Source: Alloprevotella sp.
GTDB lineage: Bacteria > Bacteroidota > Bacteroidia > Bacteroidales > Bacteroidaceae
Length of the DNA stretch: 64,000 bases
Assembly (NCBI GenBank): GCA_017478625.1
Contig: JAFVDF010000016.1
Coordinates: 158,787 to 222,786, forward strand
Direction of reading: 5' to 3'
A program made the position numbers and the translations under genes. Position 1 is the first letter of the stretch. Every line of letters begins with the position of its first letter. This document shows, in pieces, positions 1 through 8,537 of the stretch. The notes under the pieces are model-generated. The model had not been told where the DNA came from. It searched no databases and was given only the letters and a program-made list of their open reading frames with translations.

Positions 1-2366
1 ACATTGACTGAAATGCTTGGAGTACTGAGCCGGATGAAAGAATCGGAGAGTGCTTCAACAGATCCGTCCACATCGCCTTTCACAATGATATTCAGTTCTT
101 GATAATTACCCTGTTTGAGACGACGACCGATTTCGTCAAGCGTCAGACGGGTGTGTGTGCGCAAATCTTGCTCACGCTGCAACTGAACACGTTTGTTGGC
201 AATATCGCGAGCCTCCTGCTCCGTCTCCATAACATGAAATTGGTCACCAGCCTGTGGGGCACCGTTAAATCCAAGTAGGGTGGCGGCCATTGCCGGGGCT
301 ACATCTTTTACACGCTGGCCTCGTTCGTTGAACAGAGCCTTGACGCGTCCATAATTTGTGCCTGCAAGCACAATGTCTCCCTGATGTAGCGTTCCGTTGC
401 CTACTAAGACAGTTGCCACATAGCCACGTCCTTTGTCGAGGGCCGATTCAATGATTGTACCCGAGGCATTACGGTTTGGATTGGCTTTAAGTTCGAGCAT
501 ATCGGCTTCCAGAAGAACTTTTTCCAATAGTTCTTTTACTCCGATACCCTTTTTGGCTGAGATGTCTTGGCTTTGATATTTTCCGCCCCAGTCTTCTACA
601 AGGAAATTCATGGCAGCCAGTCCTTCCTTAATCTTCTCGGGATTGGCCGCAGGCTTATCGATTTTATTAATTGCAAAGACAATAGGAACGTTGGCAGCCA
701 CTGCGTGATTGATGGCTTCCTTGGTTTGAGGCATTATATCGTCATCGGCTGCAATTATTATTATGGCAATGTCTGTCACCTGGGCACCACGTGCACGCAT
801 GGCTGTGAAAGCTTCGTGTCCGGGCGTGTCAAGGAAAGTTATTTTCCTGCCGTCTTCTAATGTGACATTGTAAGCGCCAATGTGCTGGGTAATACCACCC
901 GCTTCGCCCGCGATAACGTTGGCGTTGCGTATGTAGTCCAACAACGAGGTCTTTCCGTGGTCCACGTGTCCCATTACGGTTACAATTGGTGGGCGCGGAA
1001 CAAGATCTTCCTCATTGTCTTCTTCTTCCGCTACGGCATTTTGGACTTCTGCGCTTATGAATTCTGTGCGGAATCCAAATTCTTCAGCCAACAATTCTAT
1101 TGTCTCAGCGTCCAGTCGCTGGTTTATGCTGACCATCATACCGATATTCATACATGTGGCTATGATTTGAGTCACGGGAATATCCATCATGGTAGCCAAC
1201 TCGTTGGCGGTTACAAATTCGGTAAGTTTTAGAATTTTACTCTCCTCATTTTGCTCTTTACGCAACTGAGCTTCTTGAGCACGAACCTGCTCGCGCTTTT
1301 CTTTACGATACTTGGCTCCCTTGGCCATCTGCGTCTTCGAAGAGAGGCGAGCCAGAGTGTCGCGTACTTGCTTGGCTACATCTACATCGTTAGCCTCTTG
1401 GCGTTGATCGCGACCACCCTTTCCGTGTTTTTTATTATTGCCGGCATTGTTTGGTCCGTTTTGTCCTTTGCCACCATTGTTGCGATTGTTTCCACCATTG
1501 TTATTGTCCGTAATCTGATTGGCGGCGGCGTTGATATCTACACGCTGACTGTTGCCAATGCGGTTGCGCTTTTTCTTTTCTTTGTTTTGCGCATTGGATG
1601 CTATGGCCTTGTTGCGTTCATCACGCTCTTTTTTCTTCTCTTCTTTCGTCTTTTTCTTTGGACGGGTGTCGGAATTGATAGTGGAAAGGTCTATTGTGCC
1701 GAGAATCTTGGGCTTGGCAATTTCAGGCGTATTGCGTAGTTCGAAAATGCCGTCCTTTATTTCACCAATCTGCAGAGAGCGCTCTTCAGCAGAGGGTTTT
1801 GCTTTAGCGGGCTTGTTTTCTTGACCGGGAGCAGGCTCTGTCGGTTTAACCACAGGCTGAGGCTCTTTGACCGCAGGTTTTTCCTGCTTGACTTCCGGCT
1901 TTGAGTCCTCTTTAACCTCAATCTTTTCTTCTACGGGTTGAGGGGTGGCCTTGACAGGTTCTTCCTTTTCTGTCTCAGGCTTAGGCTGCTCTTCTTTTTT
2001 TGCCTTTTCGGTCTTGCGTGAAAGGGCGTCTAAATCAACTTTTCCCTTGATTTCAAGTTTTGGCTTCAGCTCTTCTGGAATATCTGTCTTGATTTCTTCT
2101 ACAGGCTTTGGCTCTGTCTTGGCAACGTCTTTCTTTTGTTGCTCTTGCTGTTTCTCGGCCTGCCGGGAAAGGCGCTGACTTTCGACTTCCTTACGATCCT
2201 GCTGATCCGACTTGTACTTTTGCAACACAAGTTCGTAGGCTTCATCGGAAATCTTAGTGTTAGGATTTGGACTGTCCAGTTCTATACCATTTTCTTGTAG
2301 AAATGAGACCACTGTATCAAATCCGACGTTACATTCTTTTATTACTTTATTAAGACGAATAGGCAT
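1..2366 (-). CDS. infB: Translation initiation factor IF-2 (3' part beyond window)
   Basis: IF-2 is the GTPase that brings initiator tRNA to the 30S subunit and promotes subunit joining. The gene reads leftward from ATG at 2366 and runs off the left edge, leaving about 788 codons; I estimate roughly 200 are missing. The N-terminus ([12 protein letters not shown]) is a typical Bacteroidetes IF2_N region. A long charged, Lys/Pro/Glu-rich linker follows, with a Gly/Asn-rich low-complexity stretch near 1400-1540. The G domain starts at residue 466 with the P-loop GHVDHGKT (948-971), and DTPGHEAF and NKID motifs follow. It is the last visible gene of a rimP-nusA-infB operon. The identification is secure; only the C-terminal domains are unseen. 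Confidence 0.97.
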   Translation of the reverse strand, partial: MPIRLNKVIKECNVGFDTVVSFLQENGIELDSPNPNTKISDEAYELVLQKYKSDQQDRKEVESQRLSRQAEKQQEQQKKDVAKTEPKPVEEIKTDIPEELKPKLEIKGKVDLDALSRKTEKAKKEEQPKPETEKEEPVKATPQPVEEKIEVKEDSKPEVKQEKPAVKEPQPVVKPTEPAPGQENKPAKAKPSAEERSLQIGEIKDGIFELRNTPEIAKPKILGTIDLSTINSDTRPKKKTKEEKKKERDERNKAIASNAQNKEKKKRNRIGNSQRVDINAAANQITDNNNGGNNRNNGGKGQNGPNNAGNNKKHGKGGRDQRQEANDVDVAKQVRDTLARLSSKTQMAKGAKYRKEKREQVRAQEAQLRKEQNEESKILKLTEFVTANELATMMDIPVTQIIATCMNIGMMVSINQRLDAETIELLAEEFGFRTEFISAEVQNAVAEEEDNEEDLVPRPPIVTVMGHVDHGKTSLLDYIRNANVIAGEAGGITQHIGAYNVTLEDGRKITFLDTPGHEAFTAMRARGAQVTDIAIIIIAADDDIMPQTKEAINHAVAANVPIVFAINKIDKPAANPEKIKEGLAAMNFLVEDWGGKYQSQDISAKKGIGVKELLEKVLLEADMLELKANPNRNASGTIIESALDKGRGYVATVLVGNGTLHQGDIVLAGTNYGRVKALFNERGQRVKDVAPAMAATLLGFNGAPQAGDQFHVMETEQEARDIANKRVQLQREQDLRTHTRLTLDEIGRRLKQGNYQELNIIVKGDVDGSVEALSDSFIRLSTPSISVN

Positions 2367-2451
2367 AAATTAAATTTCAAGGTAAAAACGGATGGTGGAA
2401 AGGTTTGCATCGACCGGTTGAGTCCGGAGGTTGAGGTAGTCAATAATCAGA

Positions 2452-3741
2452 TTACTGATTAGGTTCTTCTTGTGCAGGTGCTTCTTCAAACTCTGCACGC
2501 AGTACATTAAGAACTAAATCTACAGTACTTTCCTCTAAGTCGGCATCTTCGATGAGTTTGCTACGTTCTGCATTCAATACGTCTTTTGCAGTTTCCAACC
2601 CAACGCCTTTTATGGCTTCGATAACCCACGGGTCTATTTCGTCGGCAAATTCGTCAAGATAAATATCGTCTTCGGTATGAATTTTGTCTTCAACCTCACG
2701 GAATACATCAATAGTGTACTCGGTGAGTAGAGAAGCCAGCTTAATGTTTAAGCCGCCTTTACCGATGGCCAGAGAAACTTCTTCGGGGTTTAGATAAACT
2801 TCCGCACGATGTGCGTCTTCATGCAGTTCAATCCGATTGACTTTAGCGGGGCTGAGTGCGCGCTGGATAAGGAGAGTCGGATTGGAGGTAAAGCTGATGA
2901 CGTCAATGTTCTCGTTATGGAGTTCACGGACTATGTCGTGGATGCGGCTGCCTTTTACGCCAACGCACGCGCCTACGGGATCGATTCGCTCATCGTAACT
3001 TTCTACAGCTATCTTTGCTCTTTCGCCCGGAATGCGGGCTACGCGTTGCAGACTGATAAGGCCATCGGCAATTTCGGGTATCTCGCGTTCCAACAGGCGA
3101 CGCAGGAACTGGTTGCTGGTGCGACTAAGGTAAATTTTAGGTTTACCATTTGTGTTGTCCACACGTTCTATCACGGCAGATACCATGTCGCCGTTGTGGA
3201 AAAAGTCGCGCGGAATTTGTTTATTCTTAGGCAATATGAGCTCTGTACCCTCCTCATCAATGAGAAGCGTTTCGTTTTTCCATGCCTGATAGACTTCTGC
3301 GGTCAGAAGCTGGCCTTCTCGTTTCTTATACTTATTGTAAAGCGCATCGTGTTCGAGTTCCAGTATTTTGCTAGCCAGCGTCTGGCGTAGCGTAAGGATT
3401 GCCCGGCGACCAAATTCGTTGAAATTAACGGTTTCACTGACATCTTCGCCTACTTCATAGTCCTCGTCTATCAAGCGTGCATCAGTCAGGGAAATTTGCT
3501 TATTTGTGTCAGTCACCTGACCATCTTCCACTACTTCTCGACTACGGTATATCTCGCAGTCTCCTTTGTCTGGATTGACAATTACGTCAAAGTTTTCGTC
3601 TGAACCGTAGATTTTAGCAATTACAGACCGGAAACTTTCTTCCAGCACACCAATGAGAGTGGTGCGGTCTATGTCTTTTGTTTCTTTAAACTCAGAAAAG
3701 GTGTTAATGAGACTTACTGTCTCCGTAGATTTCCTTGCCAT
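2452..3741 (-). CDS. nusA: Transcription termination/antitermination factor NusA
   Basis: NusA binds RNA polymerase and nascent RNA and modulates pausing, termination and antitermination. The 429-aa protein has the NusA N-terminal domain (about residues 1-125), an S1 domain (about 140-210), and two KH domains, with VGACVGVKGSRI near 256-267 and IGKGGLNIKL near 326-335. A short acidic C-terminal helix-hairpin segment (about 375-429) ends in a Glu-rich tail. The length is normal for Bacteroidetes. It lies 27 bp after rimP and 85 bp before infB, the widely conserved order, so the three are probably co-transcribed from the promoter upstream of rimP. Confidence 0.97.
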   Translation of the reverse strand: MARKSTETVSLINTFSEFKETKDIDRTTLIGVLEESFRSVIAKIYGSDENFDVIVNPDKGDCEIYRSREVVEDGQVTDTNKQISLTDARLIDEDYEVGEDVSETVNFNEFGRRAILTLRQTLASKILELEHDALYNKYKKREGQLLTAEVYQAWKNETLLIDEEGTELILPKNKQIPRDFFHNGDMVSAVIERVDNTNGKPKIYLSRTSNQFLRRLLEREIPEIADGLISLQRVARIPGERAKIAVESYDERIDPVGACVGVKGSRIHDIVRELHNENIDVISFTSNPTLLIQRALSPAKVNRIELHEDAHRAEVYLNPEEVSLAIGKGGLNIKLASLLTEYTIDVFREVEDKIHTEDDIYLDEFADEIDPWVIEAIKGVGLETAKDVLNAERSKLIEDADLEESTVDLVLNVLRAEFEEAPAQEEPNQ

Positions 3742-3768
3742 AGGTTGATATGTTTATTTTATTATTTT

Positions 3769-4236
3769 CTATTTGAAGTCTATGAACAGACGAGTCTCTT
3801 TAACGTCGTCGTAGTTGAAGGTTTTGTTTTCGGAATATAATTTAGGCCGTTTGTCGCCTTCGCGCTTCTCTTTGACGGTATAGGACAGAGTGAAAACATC
3901 TGCTTCGACATCTTCCAAAGTACCGATAAGCCTGCTTCCTTCTTTAGTTAATACTTCTACTTCATCACCTTCGTGGATGACATATTGCTGGTGGACGAGG
4001 AAAGGTTGGCCCAGTCCGGCACTTCCTACCTCTAGCTCAAAATCTTCTTCGTCACGGTTGAGCCGTTCTTCTATATAGCGACTTAGTTCGACGCAGTCTT
4101 CTATCCATACGCCGTCTTTATGGTCAATTTCCACTAAGATGCGGTTATCTTCCGTAACGTCTATTTGGGTCAGGAAGTATTCGTTCTTCTCCAACCACTC
4201 TTCTACAATTTGTTTTACTAAATTTTTGTCTGTCAT
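3769..4236 (-). CDS. rimP: Ribosome maturation factor RimP
   Basis: RimP assists late assembly of the 30S subunit. The 155-aa protein has the two-domain RimP plan: an N-terminal alpha/beta domain containing VELSRYIEERL, followed by the family-typical LEVGSAGLGQPF (around residues 70-82; many homologues have EVSSPGL, so the central residues are a mild variant). A C-terminal SH3-like barrel includes LIGTLEDVEADVF. It heads the rimP-nusA-infB operon. The 116 bp separating it from coaE hold a good -7 box. Confidence 0.95.
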   Translation of the reverse strand: MTDKNLVKQIVEEWLEKNEYFLTQIDVTEDNRILVEIDHKDGVWIEDCVELSRYIEERLNRDEEDFELEVGSAGLGQPFLVHQQYVIHEGDEVEVLTKEGSRLIGTLEDVEADVFTLSYTVKEKREGDKRPKLYSENKTFNYDDVKETRLFIDFK

Positions 4237-4304
4237 GCCTTATGAAGCCATCTTGTTACTAAAAGAAATGAGGAACTTTCTCAAGTCCCTCACTCAGTCC
4301 GATG

Positions 4305-4334
4305 CAAAAATACATTTTTTTTATAATAAAGAAA
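4305..4334 (-). promoter_or_regulatory. Candidate promoter of rimP-nusA-infB
   Basis: On the minus strand a perfect TAnnTTTG box (TATTTTTG, 4305-4312) is preceded 18 bases upstream by TTTC (4331-4334), close to the Bacteroidetes -33/-7 arrangement. The expected transcript start is about 60 bases before the rimP ATG. Prediction from sequence only. Confidence 0.55.
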
Positions 4335-4352
4335 GTTTGCCACGCTTTTTTT

Positions 4353-5498
4353 CTATTGTTTTTCTGCTTTTTGCACGATTCTTTGATAAGCCAGTCGTTC
4401 GTCACCATTATTTAAGTAAATGATACCGCAATATTGGAAGTCGTTCCGAAGAAGCAATTTCTGCATAATCTTATTGTCGCGGTGCGTATCTATCCGCAGA
4501 TTGTCTGACCGATTATTGCAGAAACGGAGAATGTCGTCGAACACTCCCCTAGGGCCAGTTCTTTTACCTATGCGATGAAGGACCCAATAGGGAGTGGTAT
4601 CGTCCTTCCATGCACCATTATAGATATGTGTGTAGGTACTATCGGGACCTGGCATAAATACGAAGGATGCAATGATCTCGTTATGGCGTTCAACGACAAA
4701 GGAATAGCCCTTGCTAATATCTTCCCGCACTAGTTCAACGCTGGGGTAGTTGTTGATCCATTGCTTGAGGTTGCCACTGGAGCGCATTATGGTCCGAGCT
4801 TCGGCAAATATGTGCATCATCTGTGGCAAGTCGCTTTCTGTGGATTGCCTTATTGAAGTTTTTGGGTAATCAGAAGGGTGGGCAATGAGGTCAAGGATGG
4901 AAGAAATGTCCGGCTTCTTTCCGTCTGGATTCATAATGACGAGATCTGTCCGAAGCCGTTTCTCCTCTTCGGGCATTTGCCGATCCATCCATTGGCTTAC
5001 TGTTTGGGCGTCCATGTGGCTCCGCTCGATTACCCGTTGCAGTCTGGTGGGAGTATCAGCATATACTAATATGCTTCGATCTACTAATGCATCGAAACCC
5101 GATTCGAAGAGCAACGCGCACTCTACGAAAACGGCCTTGTCCGACTGACATTCGGCCCAATACAAGAAGTCTGTTTTGACAGCAGGGTGTACAATCTGAT
5201 TTATCCGATCCACATTTTCAGCGGAATCTTGCATAAATGAACGCAAGGCATCCTTGCGTAGCTGTCCGTCTGCAGTCAGAATGGATTGGCCTATAAGTGT
5301 AGAAAGTCTGCGGATTACGTTTTCGTTTGTTTCCATAATCCGTTTGGCTGCACCGTCGCAGTAATATACCGTGAAGCCAGCATCTTCCAGCAGTTGGCAC
5401 ACGAGCGTTTTTCCGCTACCTATGCCACCTGTTATGCCCACTACTAGCGGTTTATTTTTTTTGCTGTTTGCCATCGGCTGCAATATCTTCGATGACAT
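4353..5498 (-). CDS. coaE: Dephospho-CoA kinase fused to a GNAT acetyltransferase domain
   Basis: The N-terminal ~200 residues are dephospho-CoA kinase, which phosphorylates the ribose 3'-OH in the last step of coenzyme A synthesis. The P-loop GITGGIGSGKT is at residues 21-31 and a FVECALLFESG segment follows the lid. Residues ~205-381 form a GNAT N-acetyltransferase domain (IRQSTESDLPQM start, LRIDTHRDNKIMQ and YCGIIYLNNGDERLAYQR end). CoaE is normally about 200 aa, so the 381-aa protein is a fusion. Two starts are possible: ATG 5498, with an AGAGGT-like ribosome site about 6 bases ahead, or ATG 5474 (MANSKKNK). Both overlap the end of ybbR, indicating translational coupling in the nusB-yajC-ybbR-coaE operon. 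Confidence 0.93.
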   Translation of the reverse strand: MSSKILQPMANSKKNKPLVVGITGGIGSGKTLVCQLLEDAGFTVYYCDGAAKRIMETNENVIRRLSTLIGQSILTADGQLRKDALRSFMQDSAENVDRINQIVHPAVKTDFLYWAECQSDKAVFVECALLFESGFDALVDRSILVYADTPTRLQRVIERSHMDAQTVSQWMDRQMPEEEKRLRTDLVIMNPDGKKPDISSILDLIAHPSDYPKTSIRQSTESDLPQMMHIFAEARTIMRSSGNLKQWINNYPSVELVREDISKGYSFVVERHNEIIASFVFMPGPDSTYTHIYNGAWKDDTTPYWVLHRIGKRTGPRGVFDDILRFCNNRSDNLRIDTHRDNKIMQKLLLRNDFQYCGIIYLNNGDERLAYQRIVQKAEKQ

Positions 5499-6450
5499 AT
5501 TCTACCTCTTCCGGCTGGATTTTCACCCTCTTGACGCCTTGCGGCATGGATTTAAGGGTGACTTTTATGCGAGAAGTGGAGTTTTGCAACAGGTCGTCGT
5601 AAGTTATCACTATGATAAAATCGTCGGGAGTTATATCTCTATACTGTTGCATACCCACCTGAAAATTTACAGTTACTTTCGACGGGAATGTGCGCAGTGC
5701 TTTCTCGGCAGGAAAGTTGGCTTGCTGGATAGGAACTTGGAGCGATTTTTCAACAAGCCTGTCTGTTTTGATGAGAACCTTAACAGCTGAGGGCTCATAC
5801 TTGACACCCGGAGACATTTCAAGTTCCGTTTCTACGGTTACAGTGTCCGACACATTATGCATATAGAGAGGCTTGGTCTTGGCTGTGACTAGTGTGTCCA
5901 GCGTACTAGGACGCGCGTAAACGGTAACGCTGTCAGGCTCTGCCAGGAGGGATAATATGAAATACTGATTATCCGAAACGACATTTCCTACCACTTCTAC
6001 AGGGACACGCTTCTTCTCTCCATAGTTATAATAGAAAGAAACCTGCTGTGGTCTTATTGCAACGATGTGCGTATCTCCACTAATCTGTTTGGAAATCTGC
6101 CGGGTCAGTTCGGCCGATGATATAGTGCCCATCCCGTTGGCTTGCGTGGCTTCATTAAAGTCTATAGTTATAGGCTTCAACTTATTAGAAAGCCGATAGG
6201 ATAACAGAGCCCATCCTTTGTCGGTAAGCGATACATTAATCTCCTTAGGTGGTGCGGTTGTGATAACTACCTCCGCGGGCACACCCTCGAGTTGTAAGGG
6301 AATGGCATAATCTTGCTGATAGGTCCCATTGAGTTTTGTTATCAGCCAAAACACAATAGAGAGAAAAAGAAAGAAGCAGAACGTCAGTGTCTGCTTATTC
6401 CAGATAAGAGCAAGGATGGAACGGCTTGTTTTTCTGCGGTTGTTATCCAT
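5452..6450 (-). CDS. YbbR-like domain protein, membrane-anchored
   Basis: The protein has a short cytoplasmic N-terminus, one transmembrane helix (about residues 22-40, FCFFLFLSIVFWLI) and an extracytoplasmic part of YbbR-type beta repeats (for example VPVEVVGNVVSDNQYFI). In Firmicutes the YbbR protein CdaR regulates a diadenylate cyclase. No cyclase gene is adjacent here, so that role is not shown. It lies between yajC and coaE in a conserved Bacteroidales order, and its 3' end overlaps coaE by 23-47 bp depending on the coaE start. Confidence 0.85.
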   Translation of the reverse strand: MDNNRRKTSRSILALIWNKQTLTFCFFLFLSIVFWLITKLNGTYQQDYAIPLQLEGVPAEVVITTAPPKEINVSLTDKGWALLSYRLSNKLKPITIDFNEATQANGMGTISSAELTRQISKQISGDTHIVAIRPQQVSFYYNYGEKKRVPVEVVGNVVSDNQYFILSLLAEPDSVTVYARPSTLDTLVTAKTKPLYMHNVSDTVTVETELEMSPGVKYEPSAVKVLIKTDRLVEKSLQVPIQQANFPAEKALRTFPSKVTVNFQVGMQQYRDITPDDFIIVITYDDLLQNSTSRIKVTLKSMPQGVKRVKIQPEEVEYVIEDIAADGKQQKK

Positions 6451-6514
6451 AGTGACCTACCTTTTCTGCACTTCCATACAATAATGGAAGTGCAGAGGAG
6501 TTAAGGGGGTGAAT

Positions 6515-6841
6515 TTATGCTTTTGTTTCTCCAGCAGGGGGAACAATGGCAGATTTTTCAAAGACGAGGTCAACGCCCGTAGCCACATTTACGACAAGGG
6601 TGTTATTCTCCTCGTTGATTCGCTTTACTGTTCCGTGCAAACCTCCGACGGTTACCACGTCGCTACCTACATGTAGTGCTTTGCGATACTCGTCTATGGC
6701 TTTCTGACGTTTGTTCTGAGGACGAATCATAAAGAAGTAAACAATCGCAAATAAGATTGCCATCATTACCAGCATGGAAGTCATGCCGTCGGCAGGGGTT
6801 TGACCGGTTCCTTCTAGGAGAGAAAAAAGTAGTGTAATCAT
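6515..6841 (-). CDS. yajC: Preprotein translocase accessory subunit YajC
   Basis: YajC is a small membrane protein associated with SecDF at the Sec translocon. The 108-aa protein has one transmembrane helix (about residues 20-41, ending in the family-typical YFFMIRPQNKRQK), then a basic cytoplasmic domain with GSDVVTVGGLHGTVKRI, the most conserved YajC block. It lies 38 bp after nusB and 64 bp before ybbR in the same operon. Confidence 0.95.
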   Translation of the reverse strand: MITLLFSLLEGTGQTPADGMTSMLVMMAILFAIVYFFMIRPQNKRQKAIDEYRKALHVGSDVVTVGGLHGTVKRINEENNTLVVNVATGVDLVFEKSAIVPPAGETKA

Positions 6842-6879
6842 AGCATTGAATTGTATTTAGTTGTAAATTGATGCAAGGG

Positions 6880-7809
6880 CTATTTTAAGAGCTTTCCCTC
6901 TGCACGTAGTTTTTTTACTACGTGGTCCAGCAGTCCGTTAATATATCGTGAACTCTTCGGAGTGCTGTATATTTTAGCTATGTCTAAGTATTCGCTGAAC
7001 GACACATTGAGCGGAATATCGTTGAAAGTCAGAATTTCTGCTAAGGCTATCTGCATAATGATAATGTCCATAAATGGTAGTCGGGAGAACTCCCAATTCT
7101 GCGCATTCTCCTGTATCAGTTGGCGGGTTTCTTCTTCGCGTTCAAGTACGGCCTTATATAGTCGTTGTCCAAATTCTTCGTCTTCTTGGCTGTCATATTT
7201 GGGCAACAATTCCTCTTCGGGCTTTAAGTTGGGATTATAGCGACGGATGGTCTTCAGCACAAAGCTGTCCACGATTTCCTTGTCGTCATTCCAGTACAGG
7301 CTATGGTCTTCGAGCAATTGCTCAAAGTCGTCGTTCTGGCAGATTATAGTCTTGTAGAGTCTGCGTATGATTTCACGATCGGCTTCATAGGAAAAATCTT
7401 CCGCGTCAAGATAAGCCTGAAAATCGTCGCTTTGTGTAAACCGGTTGTATAGGTCTTTGATAAAACTGGGCTCTTCTTCCCATTCCTCACGCCTTTCCCG
7501 ATATTGAGCCAAAGTCGGATTTTCTTTCAATTGTAATAGGATTTTATTTTCAGAAAACCGTTTGTCGGCAAAGGCCAGGTTTTGATTCAGATTCATTCGT
7601 GTGGCCCGTGCTTCCAAAGCTTCTGCTTTTCGTTCTCCATATTCTTGGAGGCTGACAAGTTGATTGAGCAGATAAAAATACAGTTCGTATGCTTTGCTCA
7701 GACTGAAGTCCAATTCTTTTAGAGCCGTTTCAGGCGTTTTTTCACCATCTTTATAGTATGCATATACTAACTGAACCACTTTCAGCCTTATGAGTGCTCT
7801 ATTTATCAT
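6880..7809 (-). CDS. nusB: Transcription antitermination factor NusB
   Basis: NusB binds boxA RNA with NusE/S10 and supports rRNA antitermination. I start at ATG 7809 (MINRALIRLKVVQLVYAYY), giving 309 aa, the usual size in Bacteroidetes. The reading frame stays open to 7950, but the extra 47 residues look non-coding and cover the promoter. The C-terminal NusB domain (about residues 190-305) carries LPFMDIIIMQIALAEILTF and the SSRYINGLLDHV signature. The N-terminal half is the long helical extension seen in this phylum. It is the first gene of nusB-yajC-ybbR-coaE. Confidence 0.95.
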   Translation of the reverse strand: MINRALIRLKVVQLVYAYYKDGEKTPETALKELDFSLSKAYELYFYLLNQLVSLQEYGERKAEALEARATRMNLNQNLAFADKRFSENKILLQLKENPTLAQYRERREEWEEEPSFIKDLYNRFTQSDDFQAYLDAEDFSYEADREIIRRLYKTIICQNDDFEQLLEDHSLYWNDDKEIVDSFVLKTIRRYNPNLKPEEELLPKYDSQEDEEFGQRLYKAVLEREEETRQLIQENAQNWEFSRLPFMDIIIMQIALAEILTFNDIPLNVSFSEYLDIAKIYSTPKSSRYINGLLDHVVKKLRAEGKLLK

Positions 7810-7844
7810 AATTCTATAAGGAGACCCACTTATGTTCTCCGTTG

Positions 7845-7852
7845 CAAAAATA
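7845..7852 (-). promoter_or_regulatory. Candidate -7 box upstream of nusB
   Basis: A perfect TATTTTTG (-7 type, minus strand) lies about 36 bases before the nusB ATG. No clear -33 TTTG is present at the right distance. Its position supports the 7809 start over the longer frame. Confidence 0.45.
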
Positions 7853-8091
7853 ATGCTTTTTTCTGGCTTCTGCTTTTTCCTTATGAAATTTCGCCTGCTT
7901 TTGGCCTCTGTCACAGGACAAAATGATAGAAAAATAGGTTTCTTTGTCATTAACTGACATTTTTTTAGAAAAATATTTGGGTTTTAATAGTTTTAGACCG
8001 ACTTTTGAAACCGCAACAGGTTGTTGTAAGTCTTTGGGAATTAGTAATTAAAAGAAAAGCCTATCAAGTCTGTAGGCGCAAACCTTAAAAA

Positions 8092-8403
8092 ATGGTAGAT
8101 TTCAAACAATCGGATCGGGAGATTCTTTTTTTTCGCGAGGTTAAAGCCGGAAAACGCATTTACTATATTGATGTAAAGAGGGACCGTAATGGTGATCATT
8201 ATATCTCCCTTACAGAGAGTAAACGCATTAAAGCAGGAACAGAGGGGGAGAAGCCTGTTTTTGAGAAGCATAAAGTGTTCTTTTATGTAGATGATTTGGA
8301 GAAATTGTCCAAGGCAATGGACGATGTAAGGAATTATCTGAGAAACGAAGTGCCTACAGAAAAGCCTTCCAAACTTCTGGAAGATTTCTCATTTGATCTT
8401 TAA
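8092..8403 (+). CDS. DUF3276 / PUR-alpha-like nucleic acid-binding protein
   Basis: The 103-aa protein matches the small Bacteroidetes DUF3276 family with a PUR-alpha-like fold: SDREILFFREVKAGKRIYYIDVK (first strands), then HYISLTESKRI and a C-terminal KVFFYVDDLEKLSKAM. These proteins bind single-stranded DNA or RNA in vitro; their cellular role is not settled. The gene is monocistronic, diverges from nusB across 282 bp, and converges on the GH20 gene with a very long hairpin between them. Confidence 0.88.
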   Translation: MVDFKQSDREILFFREVKAGKRIYYIDVKRDRNGDHYISLTESKRIKAGTEGEKPVFEKHKVFFYVDDLEKLSKAMDDVRNYLRNEVPTEKPSKLLEDFSFDL

Positions 8404-8462
8404 TACTCTCCGTTTTAACGTAAAAAGAAGAACAGTCAATACATTTATATTACAGTTGTATC

Positions 8463-8525
8463 ACACTATCAGTCAAGGGGCTTTGGTTTTCAATCCTGAA
8501 ACCAAAGCCCCTTGACTGATAGTGT
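8463..8525. terminator. Perfect 27-bp-arm inverted repeat between convergent genes
   Basis: Arms 8463-8489 and 8499-8525 are exact reverse complements around a 9-base loop (8490-8498). The element sits between the stops of the DUF3276 gene (8403, +) and the GH20 gene (8538, -), so a two-way terminator is the obvious role. Neither side has the T-run of a standard intrinsic terminator, and the arms are much longer than the other terminators in this window. Confidence 0.7.
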
Positions 8526-8537
8526 AGTGCGAGGTGA

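Noticed and set aside
7810-7950. N-terminal extension of NusB
   Set aside because: The frame is open, but the extra residues do not resemble NusB, the region holds a -7 box, and 309 aa from ATG 7809 is the usual size.
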